Shown here: in pieces, positions 12,678 to 24,531 of the stretch
Numbering within the stretch: the first letter of the stretch is position 1
Layout of the letters: the number at the start of each line of letters is the position of its first letter
Assembly: GCA_003008705.1 (NCBI GenBank)
Contig: PDUO01000058.1
Span: forward strand, 4,263-68,262
DNA length: 64,000 nucleotides
Reading direction: 5' to 3'
Source of the DNA: Pezicula radicicola
Lineage: Eukaryota > Ascomycota > Leotiomycetes > Helotiales > Dermateaceae
Notes under the pieces: model-generated
What the model was told of the DNA's origin: nothing
What the model saw: only the letters and a program-made list of their open reading frames with translations
Database searches by the model: none
Position numbers and translations under genes: made by a program

Positions 12678-14129
12678 CGGTGGAATTGTAATTACTATTG
12701 TGATATGGCGTAGTAAATCCACTGCATCTATGTGCTACGACTTGAGGTTAAGTAACTTCAATATTTTTAGTAACTATAAGAAGTACTAAGTCTCCCTTCC
12801 TATACGACTTCGAGGGAGGCATGGAATCCCAGCATAGCAAATAACAGGAATAGATCGCATGAGACGACTACGCAACGAAACACAAGTTAAAGGAGTGCTC
12901 ACTCGTACGCTATACCGTAATGGAGTTACAGCAAGTCCGCCGAAGACTTTCTCCTATATCTGATCATGCGCACTAGTGTCGATGGTGCACTGGTCAATCT
13001 ATTGGCGAACTTCTTTCCACCAGTACGACCGACTCTAACAAGCTTCTCACTACCGAAATCAAATACCTCTTATAAGAGCCCCTGGAATTAACAATTTGAA
13101 TTTGTGACAGATATGAGAAAATTGACACCATGAATTTCAAGTCTCTAAGAGATGCGGTGATCTAAGACAGGAGCTTGCCTTGATGTTTGACATCGAGTTG
13201 ACCTGTGCAAGAGCCTACCTTAACGTTGGAAGATTGAGGTTGGTAGTATAGGAAGTAGCTCATCAACATTTGGTTCTGGCGTTGGTTACGACGGTTTAGC
13301 CAGTCCACTCAGTTGAATTGACCAATTTGGTGATAATAGTTGAAATAGCTACGAATTGACCAAACTAACGTCGGACCGACTAAATATTTGTATTGACCAA
13401 TTGGATTCTTTCTTAAAATATCACTGTGGCTGGAAATTCAATGCTGGATCTCTGTATCCAGATACCAAACATTTCGTGTCTCTTTAACCGAGCTTTACCC
13501 CCTTATATTAAGCGAAGATTCTAGTTGATATTCTATATTGTTATGACAAAAGGAACGTATCTTGCTTATGCAAGAGGCCATGATTTTAATTGAACCATTT
13601 CAGGATAAACGTATTTTCATTGTTTTTGCCATAATATTTGCTGTAGATATAGAAATAAGCATTCAAGATTGGTTCGAACTGTCGAAGTACCCATTAAAGA
13701 AAGAGTTTCTCCCCATTCCCTAAAGCCTTTCTTGCAGCCAGCCTCTTGTGACTTATCTTATGTCCTGCGCAGCCGATAATGTACTTTGTTATCCGAATAG
13801 TGGCCAGAGTAATTGCGATGTTGGAAGAAGAATCTGCAGTAATATGAGCTGAATGATGGGGCCAACCGTCCTCATTTATATTCGTTGATGTTGCTGAAGT
13901 GGTCTAGTTCCAGTTTCGAGGTGAAGTCTTAGTGAACTTGGACTTGTACATAAAGCCACAGGAGTCTCCATTATGGCAATATAGAATTGCGTCACTTGTC
14001 CTAGAGGGAAGAAATGCCAGCCGGCGGGCTGGCATTGATGATCATTGCTCAAAGATACACAAATGGGGTGTAGGACCACAGAGGCACCGTCTCCGATTCC
14101 AGGTATAAATTGTAAACTGTTCTCACGTC
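12678..14129. other. gene-poor intergenic region
   Basis: About 1.45 kb without a supported gene. Around 13310-13410 the octamer TTGACCAA recurs several times. Otherwise nothing was recognised. Confidence 0.55.
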
Positions 14130-14910
14130 TCATCTGGTTTCTCTTGTGTTGTTCCAATGCGGCATATCCGAAAAGCTAGTCAGCCATTCGTAGTCTTCGA
14201 TAATGCTCTGCTGCTCGTTATTTGGTCTGGAGACTTGAGCGTAATTCGTCGCTTGAGTGTAATTCGCCGCTTGAACGTAATTTGCCGAACTGCTTTCCGC
14301 CTAGTATACTATCTTCTCTCAGAAATTTGTGATCTCGTCAAAGTTTGGGAACAAAGGAGGCCTGCTTTAGGTAACTTACCTGTGACGTTTGCATCCTCTC
14401 TTCCTTGCGGTACTCACTAGTAGCGGACCCAACGTTGGCAGATAATTGTGGGTGCGGGTGTATCTTCCTATATACCGACGGCTTGAATGCTTCCTTCTCT
14501 GGTTGTGAGGGTTCGTTGCGCGCTGGAGTGCTGGCTGGTTCTTTGGCGAGAGGGATCTGGAACTGCTGCTTTTTTGTATCGCGGTGGTGACTAAATTATA
14601 CTCAGATACGACTTCGAAGACTGACTTGGCGATGAGTTCACCAATGACACAACCAGGACTCCTTCAATACCAAAACCAGAAGAGAGGGTTTGCAACTTCG
14701 TACCTCTTGGGGTCTTCAGGCTCTGATTCTGGAAAGAGTCGAGGGCGACCCTTTATAAGACGTGTAAGTATAAGCTCAACAGACGTCGCCAACTTTGAAG
14801 CTTACCGTTCTCTGGATGTGCTGGAGAGGGCGATCTGTATGCCGACATTTGCTGACCCGATGTCCCTTGACACAAGCCTCGCATGCATACTTCTTGCCGT
14901 CTATCAGCAT
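14130..14910 (-). CDS. short copper-fist DNA-binding protein
   Basis: No single frame reveals this gene; it emerges after splicing. Exons (minus order) 14910-14806, 14750-14704, 14590-14380, 14300-14130 join in frame to 177 aa. Residues 1-38 match the copper-fist: MLIDGKKYACEACVKGHR start, zinc ligands C10, C13, C22 and H24, then a GRP minor-groove motif (36-38) formed across the first intron. The Cys-x2-His-Cys stretch that normally follows GRP is absent; residues run into an acidic/proline-rich region. Exon 4 encodes three hexapeptides (NYxQAx) from an 18-bp repeat, then an acidic aromatic tail (EDYEWLTSF), which could act as an activation region. Copper-fist factors (Ace1, Mac1, Cuf1, Haa1) control metal or stress genes. 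The exon 2/3 boundary is the least certain. Confidence 0.72.
14235..14288. repeat. 18-bp tandem repeat, three copies, inside copper-fist gene
   Basis: Three adjacent 18-bp units (14235-14252, 14253-14270, 14271-14288) differ at a few positions. Read on the minus strand they lie in the last exon of the copper-fist gene and encode three near-identical hexapeptides around NY-x-Q-A. The unit length is a multiple of three, so copy-number change would keep frame. Confidence 0.85.
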
Positions 14911-16768
14911 TGTTTGCTTGAAGTGGTTGATCTTGCCTCCGGTAATAAGAAAGTAGACTGTCAAGAGCCCAAGTGACGAGAATGAGTGAGATAACAATGA
15001 ATAAAAGCATAGGGGGGTGCCTTTTGATTCAGGTCTGGAAAGATGAAGTATATGAGGTATCAAGTCTCCGCTTGAGAGATTTTTGACTTACCGGCCTCAA
15101 TTAACAACTGAGGCCTTTTTTGAGTACTTGTCATCTTTCCATACACTTCCAGCCACGCACCGTTTCCAAAGATGGCCCATGGAAGCTTGCCTGCTCACTC
15201 AGTGGTGTAAAAGCCGCAGAATTTAAATCAATTGGAATATTGATGAGAACCTAATACCTTATTTGACAAAAGCTTGTGCGTTACCATGTTTGATGACGGT
15301 CTCTATGCATGCACCTGCATCCGGGCGCTAGGACAAGGGGTTCCCGCGACTTTGAATTTGCCTGTCTAGACTTTCTTTGCAGTGGGAAGTCTTCGGCTTG
15401 GCTAGGTAGACACTGCTACCGTATTTAAGCATTTATGTGGTCAGAAAACCTGACCGCCTACCCCTTTGTCGTAATGCTTATTTCAGTCCGTCGCAGTGGC
15501 AATAGAAGCGCCTCTGCTCTCTAGACCCGGAGGATAAAATGGCCAACATTGGCAGAACTAGGGGGGTAGTAGTGCTTATCTATCATAGCCGGTGTCGATA
15601 TAGAGGAATGAAGATGATCGACATTGATGCGTTCTCTTACCTCACAGCTTACTCGAAGGGAAGGAAACTTCTGGTGGTGGGAGACGAGTTCAAGCAGGGC
15701 ATTATGAGGCATTTAAATGAGAGATATGTGGCTAGCCCTAGATTTGATATTGATAGATTGACAGCCGTTTCCCCGTATAACGACATGAGCATAAGCGAGC
15801 CAGTCAAGTGTGTTCAGGGTAACATGTGAGTTAAAACCACGTCCTCCATCTCTACGTACACCTCATAAACACTCATCACAGGACTAGGAACCCCGCGTCG
15901 CAAAATAGGAAGACGACACTGCCCCAAACGTCTCACAAAGTCCAATATCAAAAAACTTTAACCATGACAAGTACCCTATCTACGTATCTTGTGTTCAAGA
16001 TTGCCGCGTCTGGCACGATATGCAAATCTTGAAAAATTGGCCAGAAACCATCATCACTCTTGTTCGCTCTCAAGAAATTCACAATAGTCAGCGTTCCATG
16101 TGGCGTTTTTGACTCCTTCTACTGTTTGCTCGCTCATCCCACCAGTGAGGCATTTGTGCAGGTAGACGGTGTTCAGAACAGAGCTGCTTTAATTATTGCT
16201 TCTCCGCCAGAGTAGCAGAAAGAAACATGTGGCTATGCTGTGAACTCAGGTGGTCCATCTGTGTTGCGGGATTTATTGACCTCTCACTATTCAAGATTAC
16301 GACTATCGACGCTTGCAGCTGAACCGACGGAGGACGTTTCCCCAGAATTTCTACAGCAAATTTATATACGCGAGCAGCACGGCCGTCGCCGACTCTTCCT
16401 CCTCCGGGCCAATCATATCGCCAGGAATTTAAGACCCTGATATTGCTGCTCTATAGCTATGCAAGCTTGATACTTGCTTCCTAGCCTCGGAGAATGTGCC
16501 ACGGCGTGGACCTACCCGATCCAGATTGGCCTGAGCGATATATTTGCATAGAGGAATAGGTATCAAAATCGAGTAGCCTTTCTATCGACTTTGCCGCGAT
16601 TAACCTCTGGTTTGGAGATTGTGTACCCACATGAAAGGATCCAAACTCTTATAAGGATCCAAGCTCTCATTTTCTTTTTGTGGTGCATTTGATTTTAGAT
16701 TTCGCCTCGCACCTCACTCTGACCTGCGTCTTTTTTATTGTCATCTAGAAACGACAATAAACTTAGAA
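14911..16768. other. gene-poor intergenic region
   Basis: About 1.86 kb between the divergent copper-fist and ATPase genes. Open frames at 15539-15829 (96 codons, +) and 16240-16440 (66 codons, +) have no recognisable domain, no clear introns and no family resemblance. I do not call them genes. Confidence 0.5.
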
Positions 16769-19700
16769 ATGGCAGATATCGGCGAAGAAAAGCAAAATGC
16801 ACGCGTTCAGTGGAATGATGCTGATCCAGAATCAGGCGTGCAGCCACGCCAGAGACTGCATCGCTCAAACTCGAATATCTCCATCAGCAGCCATCATAGT
16901 AGAAGAGGATCCATTGACCCGTCGTCTGCCCTTCCTATCCAGTACAGAACGGTCTCCTTTGACATTTCTCAGTCAAAAGATAAAAATGCAGCAGAAGTAC
17001 AGAAAGCGAAGACTACTGCGGCGAAAGGTATGTTTCGGTTGGGTATCGCAGCATGAATATGCCCTCACTCACATCTATTCTATCTAGAACTTGCCGACAT
17101 CGACTGGCATACAATAACCCCAAACGAAATCTTCACTCGACTTTCCACGTCTACAACTCAAGGGCTCTTAGCAGAGCAAGCGAAGAAACGTCTCACAGAA
17201 TATGGCAGGAACGCCCCCTCGCGTCCTCCTACTCATCGCTTCCAAACAATATTCGGGTATTTCTTTAAAGGATTTGGTTCTATCCTCCTTCTCGGCTCTA
17301 TTCTCGTCTTTGTGTCCTGGAAACCACTCGGTGAACCTCCTGCGCAAGCCAATCTGGCACTTGCTATTGTTCTTCTCGCAGTGTTCTTTATTCAAGCAGG
17401 ATTCAATGCATGGCAAGACTGGTCTTCGTCAAGAGTGATGGTAAGCAGACTCATATCTCCGAACAATCGAATTCAACAAAATGGCCTACTCCAAATAACT
17501 CATATTCCTCCCAATAGGCTTCGATCACTACAATGCTTCCAGACAACTGTTTGATCCTTCGAGATGGTGCTAGGGTCACTGTCGTTGCTGGCGACATTGT
17601 ACCTGGTGACATTCTTACCATCAAGTCCGGTAACAAGCTGCCAGCTGATGTACGCTTCATCGAGATTTCTTCTGACGCAAAATTTGATCGGTCAATATTA
17701 ACTGGTTAGTCATATGTTTTCTACTTGCTGCCTTGGAAGATGCTTACCAAGTTTAGGTGAATCTCTTCCTTTGGCCGGTACAACTGAGAATACAGATGAG
17801 AACTATCTCGAAACAAAATGTATCGGCCTTCAAGGAACTCATTGCATATCAGGAAGTGGTGTTGGGGTCGTGGTCTCAACAGGTGATTCCACTGTTTTTG
17901 GCAAAATAGCAAAGTTGACCAATGAGCCCAAAACTGGACTCACCACACTCGAAAAGGAAGTATTCAACTTTGTCATCATAATTGTTTCGATTATGGTGAC
18001 TATGATAGTGCTTGTCATAATTGTATGGTAAGTCATTTCCCCTGGTGATGGCCTTCTAAGCTGTAGCTAACAGAACTAGGGCCACATACTTGCGAAAGGA
18101 GCATCCTGACTGGATTAACGTTCCTACCTTGATCGTTGATTGTGTTTCTGTAGCTATTGCTTTCATTCCTGAAGGACTTCCTATCGCTTTAACTGCATCT
18201 CTGACGATTACCGCGAATATCATGCGCAAGAACAAGATTCTATGCAAGTCGCTTAAGGTAAGCGAAACAGCTATTGTCATGGATTTGATTTCTAACACTT
18301 TATAGACCGTTGAGACTCTTGGTTCCGTCAGTGTTATCTGCTCTGATAAGACAGGTACACTCACCAAGAACCAAATGTACGTGACAGAATGCAGCATTGG
18401 GACGGAACAGATGAGCCCTCAGTCTTTACGAAATGAGATGATAAGACGCAACGATGCTTCTCAAGGAAATGCAGTTGCACAACTTCGAACTATAGCTGGT
18501 CTTTGCAACTCTGGAGAATTCGACGCGTCCACAGGTCACCTCCCTCTTCATGAGCGGAAGATCAACGGAGATGCTACTGATCAAGCCGTTTTGAGACTTT
18601 CCGAGTCATTGGGCCCGGTCTCGGAGCTTCAGAAGCCGTGGATAAAGACTTTCGAACTTGCTTTCAACTCGAAGAACAAGTACATGATTAGAACACTGAA
18701 ACTTGCCTCAAAGGAGGGTCTAGCCTACGCTTTCCCCCAATCCGAGGCCATGCTTTTCCAACCCGACGACACGTAAGTCTGCACCCTTTACGCATAAGAA
18801 TTTCGATTAATATTTAGTAGTCTTTTGACAATTAAGGGAGCTCCTGATGTCCTAATTGGTCGCTGCACACAATACACAACGATGGATGGTGAATCCAAGT
18901 TGCTGGACGAGCAGACTCTTGCCACCATCGAACAGATCAAAAATACATGGTCATCTCAAGGAAAACGTGTCATTCTTCTAGCGCGTAAAGTTCTGTCGGT
19001 GAAGGAAGTCAAGTCAGACCCAACTTCCAGCCACTTCGAGGACGAAATCATGCGTCACGCTAGAAATGATCTCACTTTCGTGGGCATTGTTGGCATCGTC
19101 GACCCTCCTCGCGATGAGATTCCTGTCGTTGTGAAGACGCTGCGACGAGCTGGCATACGGATTCTTATGTCAGTAAGCTTTTAAATATAGCAAAATTGAG
19201 GAAACTAACTGGTTACAGGGTTACTGGAGACTTTGCCCTTACCGCACAAGCAATCGCCACAGAATGCGGCATCATTACTAACCCACCACATCTCGTCAAG
19301 AATATCTCGGCACTTCAACGCTCTGAAGCATCTCCAGATGCTTCTATCGACGAAAAAGCTGCACTTCAGTCAAGCCACCCAACTACTTCTATTGTTCTGT
19401 CCGGTCCCGAACTCATGACTCTTAATGAAAATCAATGGGAGCAGCTCTGTGGCTACGATGAAATCGTCTTTGCCCGCACGACACCCGAGCAAAAGCTTCG
19501 TATAGTTAGAGAATTTCAAAGCCGTGATGAGATTGTTGCGATGACCGGAGACGGTGTAAATGATGCTCCTTCTCTCAAGGCCGCTGATATCGGAATTGCT
19601 CTCGGAAGTGGCAGTGATATTGCAATCGAAGCTTCTGATATGGTTCTCTTGGAAAGTTTTAGTGCAGTTGTTGAAGCTGTTCAGTATGGTCGGGTTGTCT

Positions 19701-20555
19701 TTGACAAGTAAGTCATCCAATACCCAATATCGCACTAAGTGCTAACACTCTTCGCCCTAGTCTCAAGAAAACCATCGCGTACCTTCTTCCAGCTGGTTCT
19801 TTCTCAGAGTTCTGGCCCGTCATGACAAATGTCGTCTTCGGACTACCACAAATTCTCTCTTCCTTCCTCATGATCATCATCTGGTAAGCCAACCCTGATC
19901 CAACAATACAGTCGAACATGAATTAACAGTTCTTAGCTGTTTCACAGATTGTGCAGCCGCAACAGTCCTTGCTTACGAAACCCCTGAAGCTGATGTGCTC
20001 CTTCGAAGGCCGCGAAACCCCAAAACCGACCGCCTTGTCGATTGGCAGCTAATGCTCCAGGCATATGGTTTCGTCGGTGTTTTGCAGACTCTCTGCTCAT
20101 TTGCTATGTCTTACTGGTATCTCGAACGTAAAGGCATACCATTCTCAGACCTCTGGTTCAAATATGGTTCACTCCCAGACTCCATCGATGCAACCTATGC
20201 CGCCGACAGACTAGCCGAGGCTTCAAGTATCTATTTCGTCAATCTCGTTGTTATGCAATGGTTCAATCTCATGGCGATGCGTACTCGCCGTCTCAGCATC
20301 TTCCAACACCCACCGGCTTTCAACAAACAAACTCAGAACCTGTATCTCTTCCCTGCAATTGCTTTCGCCCTTGTCATGGCCATATTCTGGCTTTATATCC
20401 CACAGTTACAGAGTGTCTTAGCTACTAGCAAGGTTCCTGTAGAGAATTTCTTTTTGCCGGCTGCTTTTGGTTTGGGAATCTTGTTCTTAGATGAGGCCAG
20501 AAAGTATGCCGTAAGGAAATGGCCTACTGGCATCATTGCTAAGTGCGCCTGGTAA
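16769..20555 (+). CDS. type II P-type ATPase, Na,K-ATPase alpha-like (IIC-like) cation pump
   Basis: ATP-driven cation pump. Ten exons: 16769-17027, 17088-17440, 17518-17704, 17757-18027, 18080-18257, 18306-18772, 18818-19168, 19219-19707, 19761-19883, 19937-20555; all joins keep frame, 1098 aa. Actuator motif TGES (about 267), membrane helix M4 FIPEGLP, phosphorylation site DKTGTLT (Asp about 430), KGAP nucleotide motif, and TGDGVND hinge (about 796). The C-terminal half carries NLKKTIAYL, LAYE and RNPKTD, which resemble animal Na,K/H,K-ATPases more than SERCA or ENA pumps. Exon 7 must end at a GTCAGT donor to restore the TGD motif. Ion specificity is unknown. No beta-subunit gene is nearby. 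Confidence 0.92.
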
Positions 20556-21398
20556 TTCCTTTTGTTTTTGTTTTCGGGTTTTTTTTTTTTTGCGAGACGG
20601 AGTCTTAGTAGATAGTGGAGATATTAAGATGTGATAGATTTAGGGGGTGGAGGCAATATGTATCCCATATGTAAATGTTTAATACAACATATATACCTAT
20701 CAAATGATAAATACATACGACACAAGTAGGTATACTTCGTACTCTGTAGAGAAAACACAGATGGCATTCAAGTTCTTACTGATGTATGTTGTTGAAATGT
20801 TGTTCTACCCTACGCCGCCAGTCGCAATCTAATCGGCAGATAAACAATTCCCCAACCCCCAATTTTATATACGAAGCACAGCATAGGACAGATCACCTAA
20901 TCAACCAGGGGTCCAAAGCAATTATCTTCGCCAATCATAGATCGAAATGACGACTCCAATCTCGATTTAGCAGGTGTCCAAGGGATCCTTGGTACACAGG
21001 CGCAGGCACCGACAGGTACTGGCATTATTTTCACGACCTTCTGCTTTGGTACGGCGGAGTCGAAGTAACGCTCATACATGATGAGCTCGGGGTTTCTTTG
21101 ATAGTTCATATATAAAGATCGCCATGGACCACCACATGGACTTTCCTGAAGACGTTCGTTGCTTGATGGTCTTTTGAGTCATTTGTTGCTGGTAAGTATT
21201 GTTTTGTTTCTGCTCTGGCCTTCCATTCCTCCTTCCCCTCCCTCCCCCTCCCTGACTTTTCACCTTTGTTGGGATGTTAGTATTGTTCCTGCGAGATGAC
21301 ACAATAACAATACTAAGACGCATCCTTTCTAACAAGCCCTAGAATATAACTTCGGGGACCCATCTTTTCGCCGTTCCGCAAAATCAACATATTCCACG
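20556..21398. other. intergenic, no gene seen
   Basis: About 0.84 kb: ATPase 3' region with a poly-T run near 20580, then the peptidase promoter. Short minus-strand frames at 20897-21335 look random. Confidence 0.55.
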
Positions 21399-23393
21399 AT
21401 GGTTCTCAAGGCATTATGTGTGCTTGTTGGGCTCGCGGGTGTCGCTTTTGCTGCGAACTCACCACCGTCAATGAGAGCAATTGAACGGAGAGCGAGGGTA
21501 AGTCAATCGGCTGTAAACAATCCAAACAATATATGATTCCTAACATCACTCACAGTCAAACACCATTGGGACAAGAAACCTCGTTGTAAGAGACGATATT
21601 GATCCATCGCTCCTCTAGTGAGTCGTACACGTACCCCCACTTTTCCAAGTCAATAAATCAATCCTAACAATAACAAACTGCCAGCCCGGCACACAACATT
21701 TCAGTTCCAATCGATCACTTTCAAAATTCGAGTCGCTATGAACCACACAGCGATGGAACCTTTAACCTCCGTTACTTTTTTGATGCAAGCAATTATAAAG
21801 CTGGTGGTCCCGTGATAGTACTCCAGTCAGGAGAAGACACCGCCGAGGATCGTCTAGGTTTCCTTCAAAAAGGCCTGATTCAGCAACTGGCCCAAGCAAC
21901 GAATGGAATCGCGGTTGTTCTTGAACATCGATACTATGGAACTAGTTGGCCCGTCCCAGATCTCTCGACCGAAAACTTGCGATTCTTAACAACTGAGCAA
22001 GCTTTAGCGGACGAGGCATATTTTGCCCAGAATGTTGTATTTGAAGGATTGGAAGACCAGAATTTGACAGCTCCAAATGTGGCTTATATTGGGTACGGAG
22101 GTTCTTATGCTGGAGCTTTCAATGCCTTTCTTAGAGTAGAGTATCCTGATATTTTCTGGGGTAAGATCACCTGACATACCTCACCTCATTACCAGCTCGT
22201 CTAAAGCAGAATTCTATACAGGTACCATTTCGTCAAGTGGAGTCGTAGAAGCCATCTACGATTATTGGGCATACTACGAGCCTATCCGAGTCTTCGGACC
22301 CCAACCATGCATCCAATACACGCAAAAGCTCATCAACGTTGTAGATAACATTTTCATCAAGCTAAACGATACTGCCACAACAGCAGAACTCAAATCAGCA
22401 TTCGGTCTCCCAAATGTTACATACGACGACGACTTTGCCAATGTTCTCAGCTACGGATTACAGAACTGGCAAGGAAAGAACTGGGATCCAGCAATCAACG
22501 TTCCCGATTTCGACTACTACTGTGGAAATCTAAGCGCGACCGAGTTACTCTATCCAACAAACGAAGGATTAACAACAACAGTTCAAGATCTCCTAACAAA
22601 AGGTGGATACGAAGATGAGATTGATATCCTAACAACACCAATGCTTAATTTTATTGGATGGTTATACGACTACGCAGTTGAAAGCTGTGAAGATGAAGAT
22701 CAAGATACATGTTTCTCAAACCATAACGAGACGTTTTATGCTCAAGATGATATAACTCAAGAGTGGAGAAGTTGGCCTTATCAGTTTTGTACTGAGTGGG
22801 GTTATTTACAAACTGGTTCTGGTGTTCCTGCTGATATACTACCGTTGATTTCGAGGACTATTGATTTGGAGTATAATTCTTTGATTTGTGAGGGGGCTTT
22901 TAATATTACAACACCTGCTGATGTGGGAATAATCAACAAATACGGTGGTTTCAATATCAGGTGAGTTCCCTTCCCTCCCCCAATGCCATATCCTCTCATA
23001 TCCGATCATCCAAGAAACTAAAAACTAATGACAAACAGTTACCCACGTCTAGCAATGATAGACGGTGCCTGGGATCCCTGGCGCCCAGCAACAGCCCACG
23101 CTTCCCCCTTCAACACCACAGCCGTAAACCGAACCTCCACATTATCCGAACCCTTTATCCTCATCGCCGACGCTGTACATCACTGGGATGAAAATGGTCT
23201 CTTCCCTAATGAAACGGTTAATTCTCCACCTGATTTCTTGCCGCCGCTTCCCGTGAAAGATACTCAGGCTCAGGAGATTCAGTTTGTGCTTGAGTGGATG
23301 GTGGAGTGGGAAGATAGTGTTTTGGAGAAGAGGAGGGCAAGGGAGGAGGGAGAGGAGAGGGAGGAGAGGGAGGAGAGGGAGGTGGATTTGTGA
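21399..23393 (+). CDS. secreted serine carboxypeptidase, family S28
   Basis: Extracellular Pro-Xaa carboxypeptidase/dipeptidyl peptidase type enzyme. Exons 21399-21497, 21556-21617, 21685-22160, 22222-22960, 23039-23393 give 576 aa. An N-terminal signal peptide is visible (MVLKALCVLVGLAGVAFA). The nucleophile serine lies in GGSYAGA (about 193), the Asp in DGAWDPWRP (about 469) and the His in ADAVHHWDEN (about 505), the S28 triad order. Several NxT/NxS sites suggest glycosylation. The last ~25 residues are an unusual run of Arg/Glu made by a GAGAGGGAG-type DNA repeat. Acidic-pH prolyl peptidases of this family help fungi use protein as nutrient. Confidence 0.92.
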
Positions 23394-24285
23394 GGGGGTG
23401 TTATTCGAGAAGGGGCTTTTAATTCTTTTGAGTTAGGTGGATATAGGGGGTTTTAATCCTAATAGGGATGGTTTTGTTGGGGTACTGGTACAGAATTCGA
23501 GGAGAAGCTGTAGAAGTAGCTTCGAACATTTTAAGTGTGTTTTTATTTGTCACGTAAATTTAAAACAGCTAAGTATAAGAGCTGGTAACAATTGAGAATG
23601 AAGAAAAATTATTTGTGCAGTGACAAAAGACATTTAAACTTCTCAAATCTTCTAGCGTGTGCATTGCCTAACTATTCCAGATCCAATATTGAGTTTACTA
23701 TCCGTATTAAGGGTAGCTCTTTTAGAATTAGAAGTGATTTCCCATCATATTCAGATAAGTTCAACTCGACTCTCAAATCTTAACTAGCATCTCGTGGAAC
23801 ATAGTAGATTCTTTAGCCGTCAAGCTATTGGTCACTAAGAACAATAACCCTTTCTATTTTACATACTAAACAAAGCCTGTTGTAAATTCTTTGATCTTAG
23901 CAGTATAACAACACTATTGTCTTCCTCCTTGACAGAGGATAAAAAAGAAGAGGAACAATAGAACAATGCTCCTTTATTCATGGCTATGACCTTAAAAGAC
24001 CTTCTTGAATCAGAGATAGGGTTATTGTTCAAATGTTCATGCCGAAAGAAAAACAATACGCTGGTCTAGATCCTTTGAGAAATATCTTAAAAACAACAAC
24101 GCAATGTCCTCCAACAGAATAGAGGCTCAAAGAATTCTTCCTCAAACAACACCCACAGAAAACAAAATATAAACTCCCAACTGCATCTCTAACCCCCAGA
24201 AAAACCAAACACACCACCACCAACCCAAAACGAAACAGAACTCACTAAAAACACACATCACCACTACTCCAAAACAAATATCACC
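23394..24285. other. intergenic, no gene seen
   Basis: About 0.9 kb, AT-rich, with overlapping short frames on both strands and no domain. It becomes A/C-rich on the plus strand just before the next small gene, as in many fungal 5' leaders. Confidence 0.55.
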
Positions 24286-24531
24286 ATGTGTCACACCGTC
24301 GAAACCTGGTACTCCTGCTCTTGCGTCGACGAAGAACACCATGAGTGTTACAACGCAATCCACTACATGCCAGGAGCACGGAACGTAAACTACTGTCCTG
24401 ACTATAGGGTACGTACGCGACATGTGCGTCGTAAGTGTCCTAGATGTCGTGAGGCTGCTGGTGAGTATAGTAGTGCTCGGGATCCCAGACGGGGAAGACG
24501 GAGGGGAACTGGGGGTTGTGTTGTTATGTGA
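24286..24531 (+). CDS. small Cys-rich protein with C-terminal CaaX box
   Basis: An 81-codon, single-exon frame with a good start context (CACCATG). It has eight cysteines, including a CSC pair near residue 11 and CPRC near residue 50, and several histidines, which would suit metal binding. The C-terminal third is very rich in arginine. The last four residues are CVVM, a textbook farnesylation (CaaX) signal, so the protein may be prenylated and membrane-tethered, with the basic stretch helping. No signal peptide. I do not recognise a named family. Expression is unproven; the frame could be fortuitous, but the CaaX ending and Cys pattern argue for a gene. Confidence 0.6.
   Translation: MCHTVETWYSCSCVDEEHHECYNAIHYMPGARNVNYCPDYRVRTRHVRRKCPRCREAAGEYSSARDPRRGRRRGTGGCVVM

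Noticed and set aside
14584..14976. 130-codon plus-strand frame
   Set aside because: It is antisense to the copper-fist gene, whose conserved domain explains the open frame.
15539..15829. 96-codon plus-strand frame
   Set aside because: No recognisable family and no supporting features; may be chance or a decayed gene.
16769..17056. Treating the ATPase N-terminal frame as a separate small gene
   Set aside because: A standard 60-nt intron joins it in frame to the pump's next exon.
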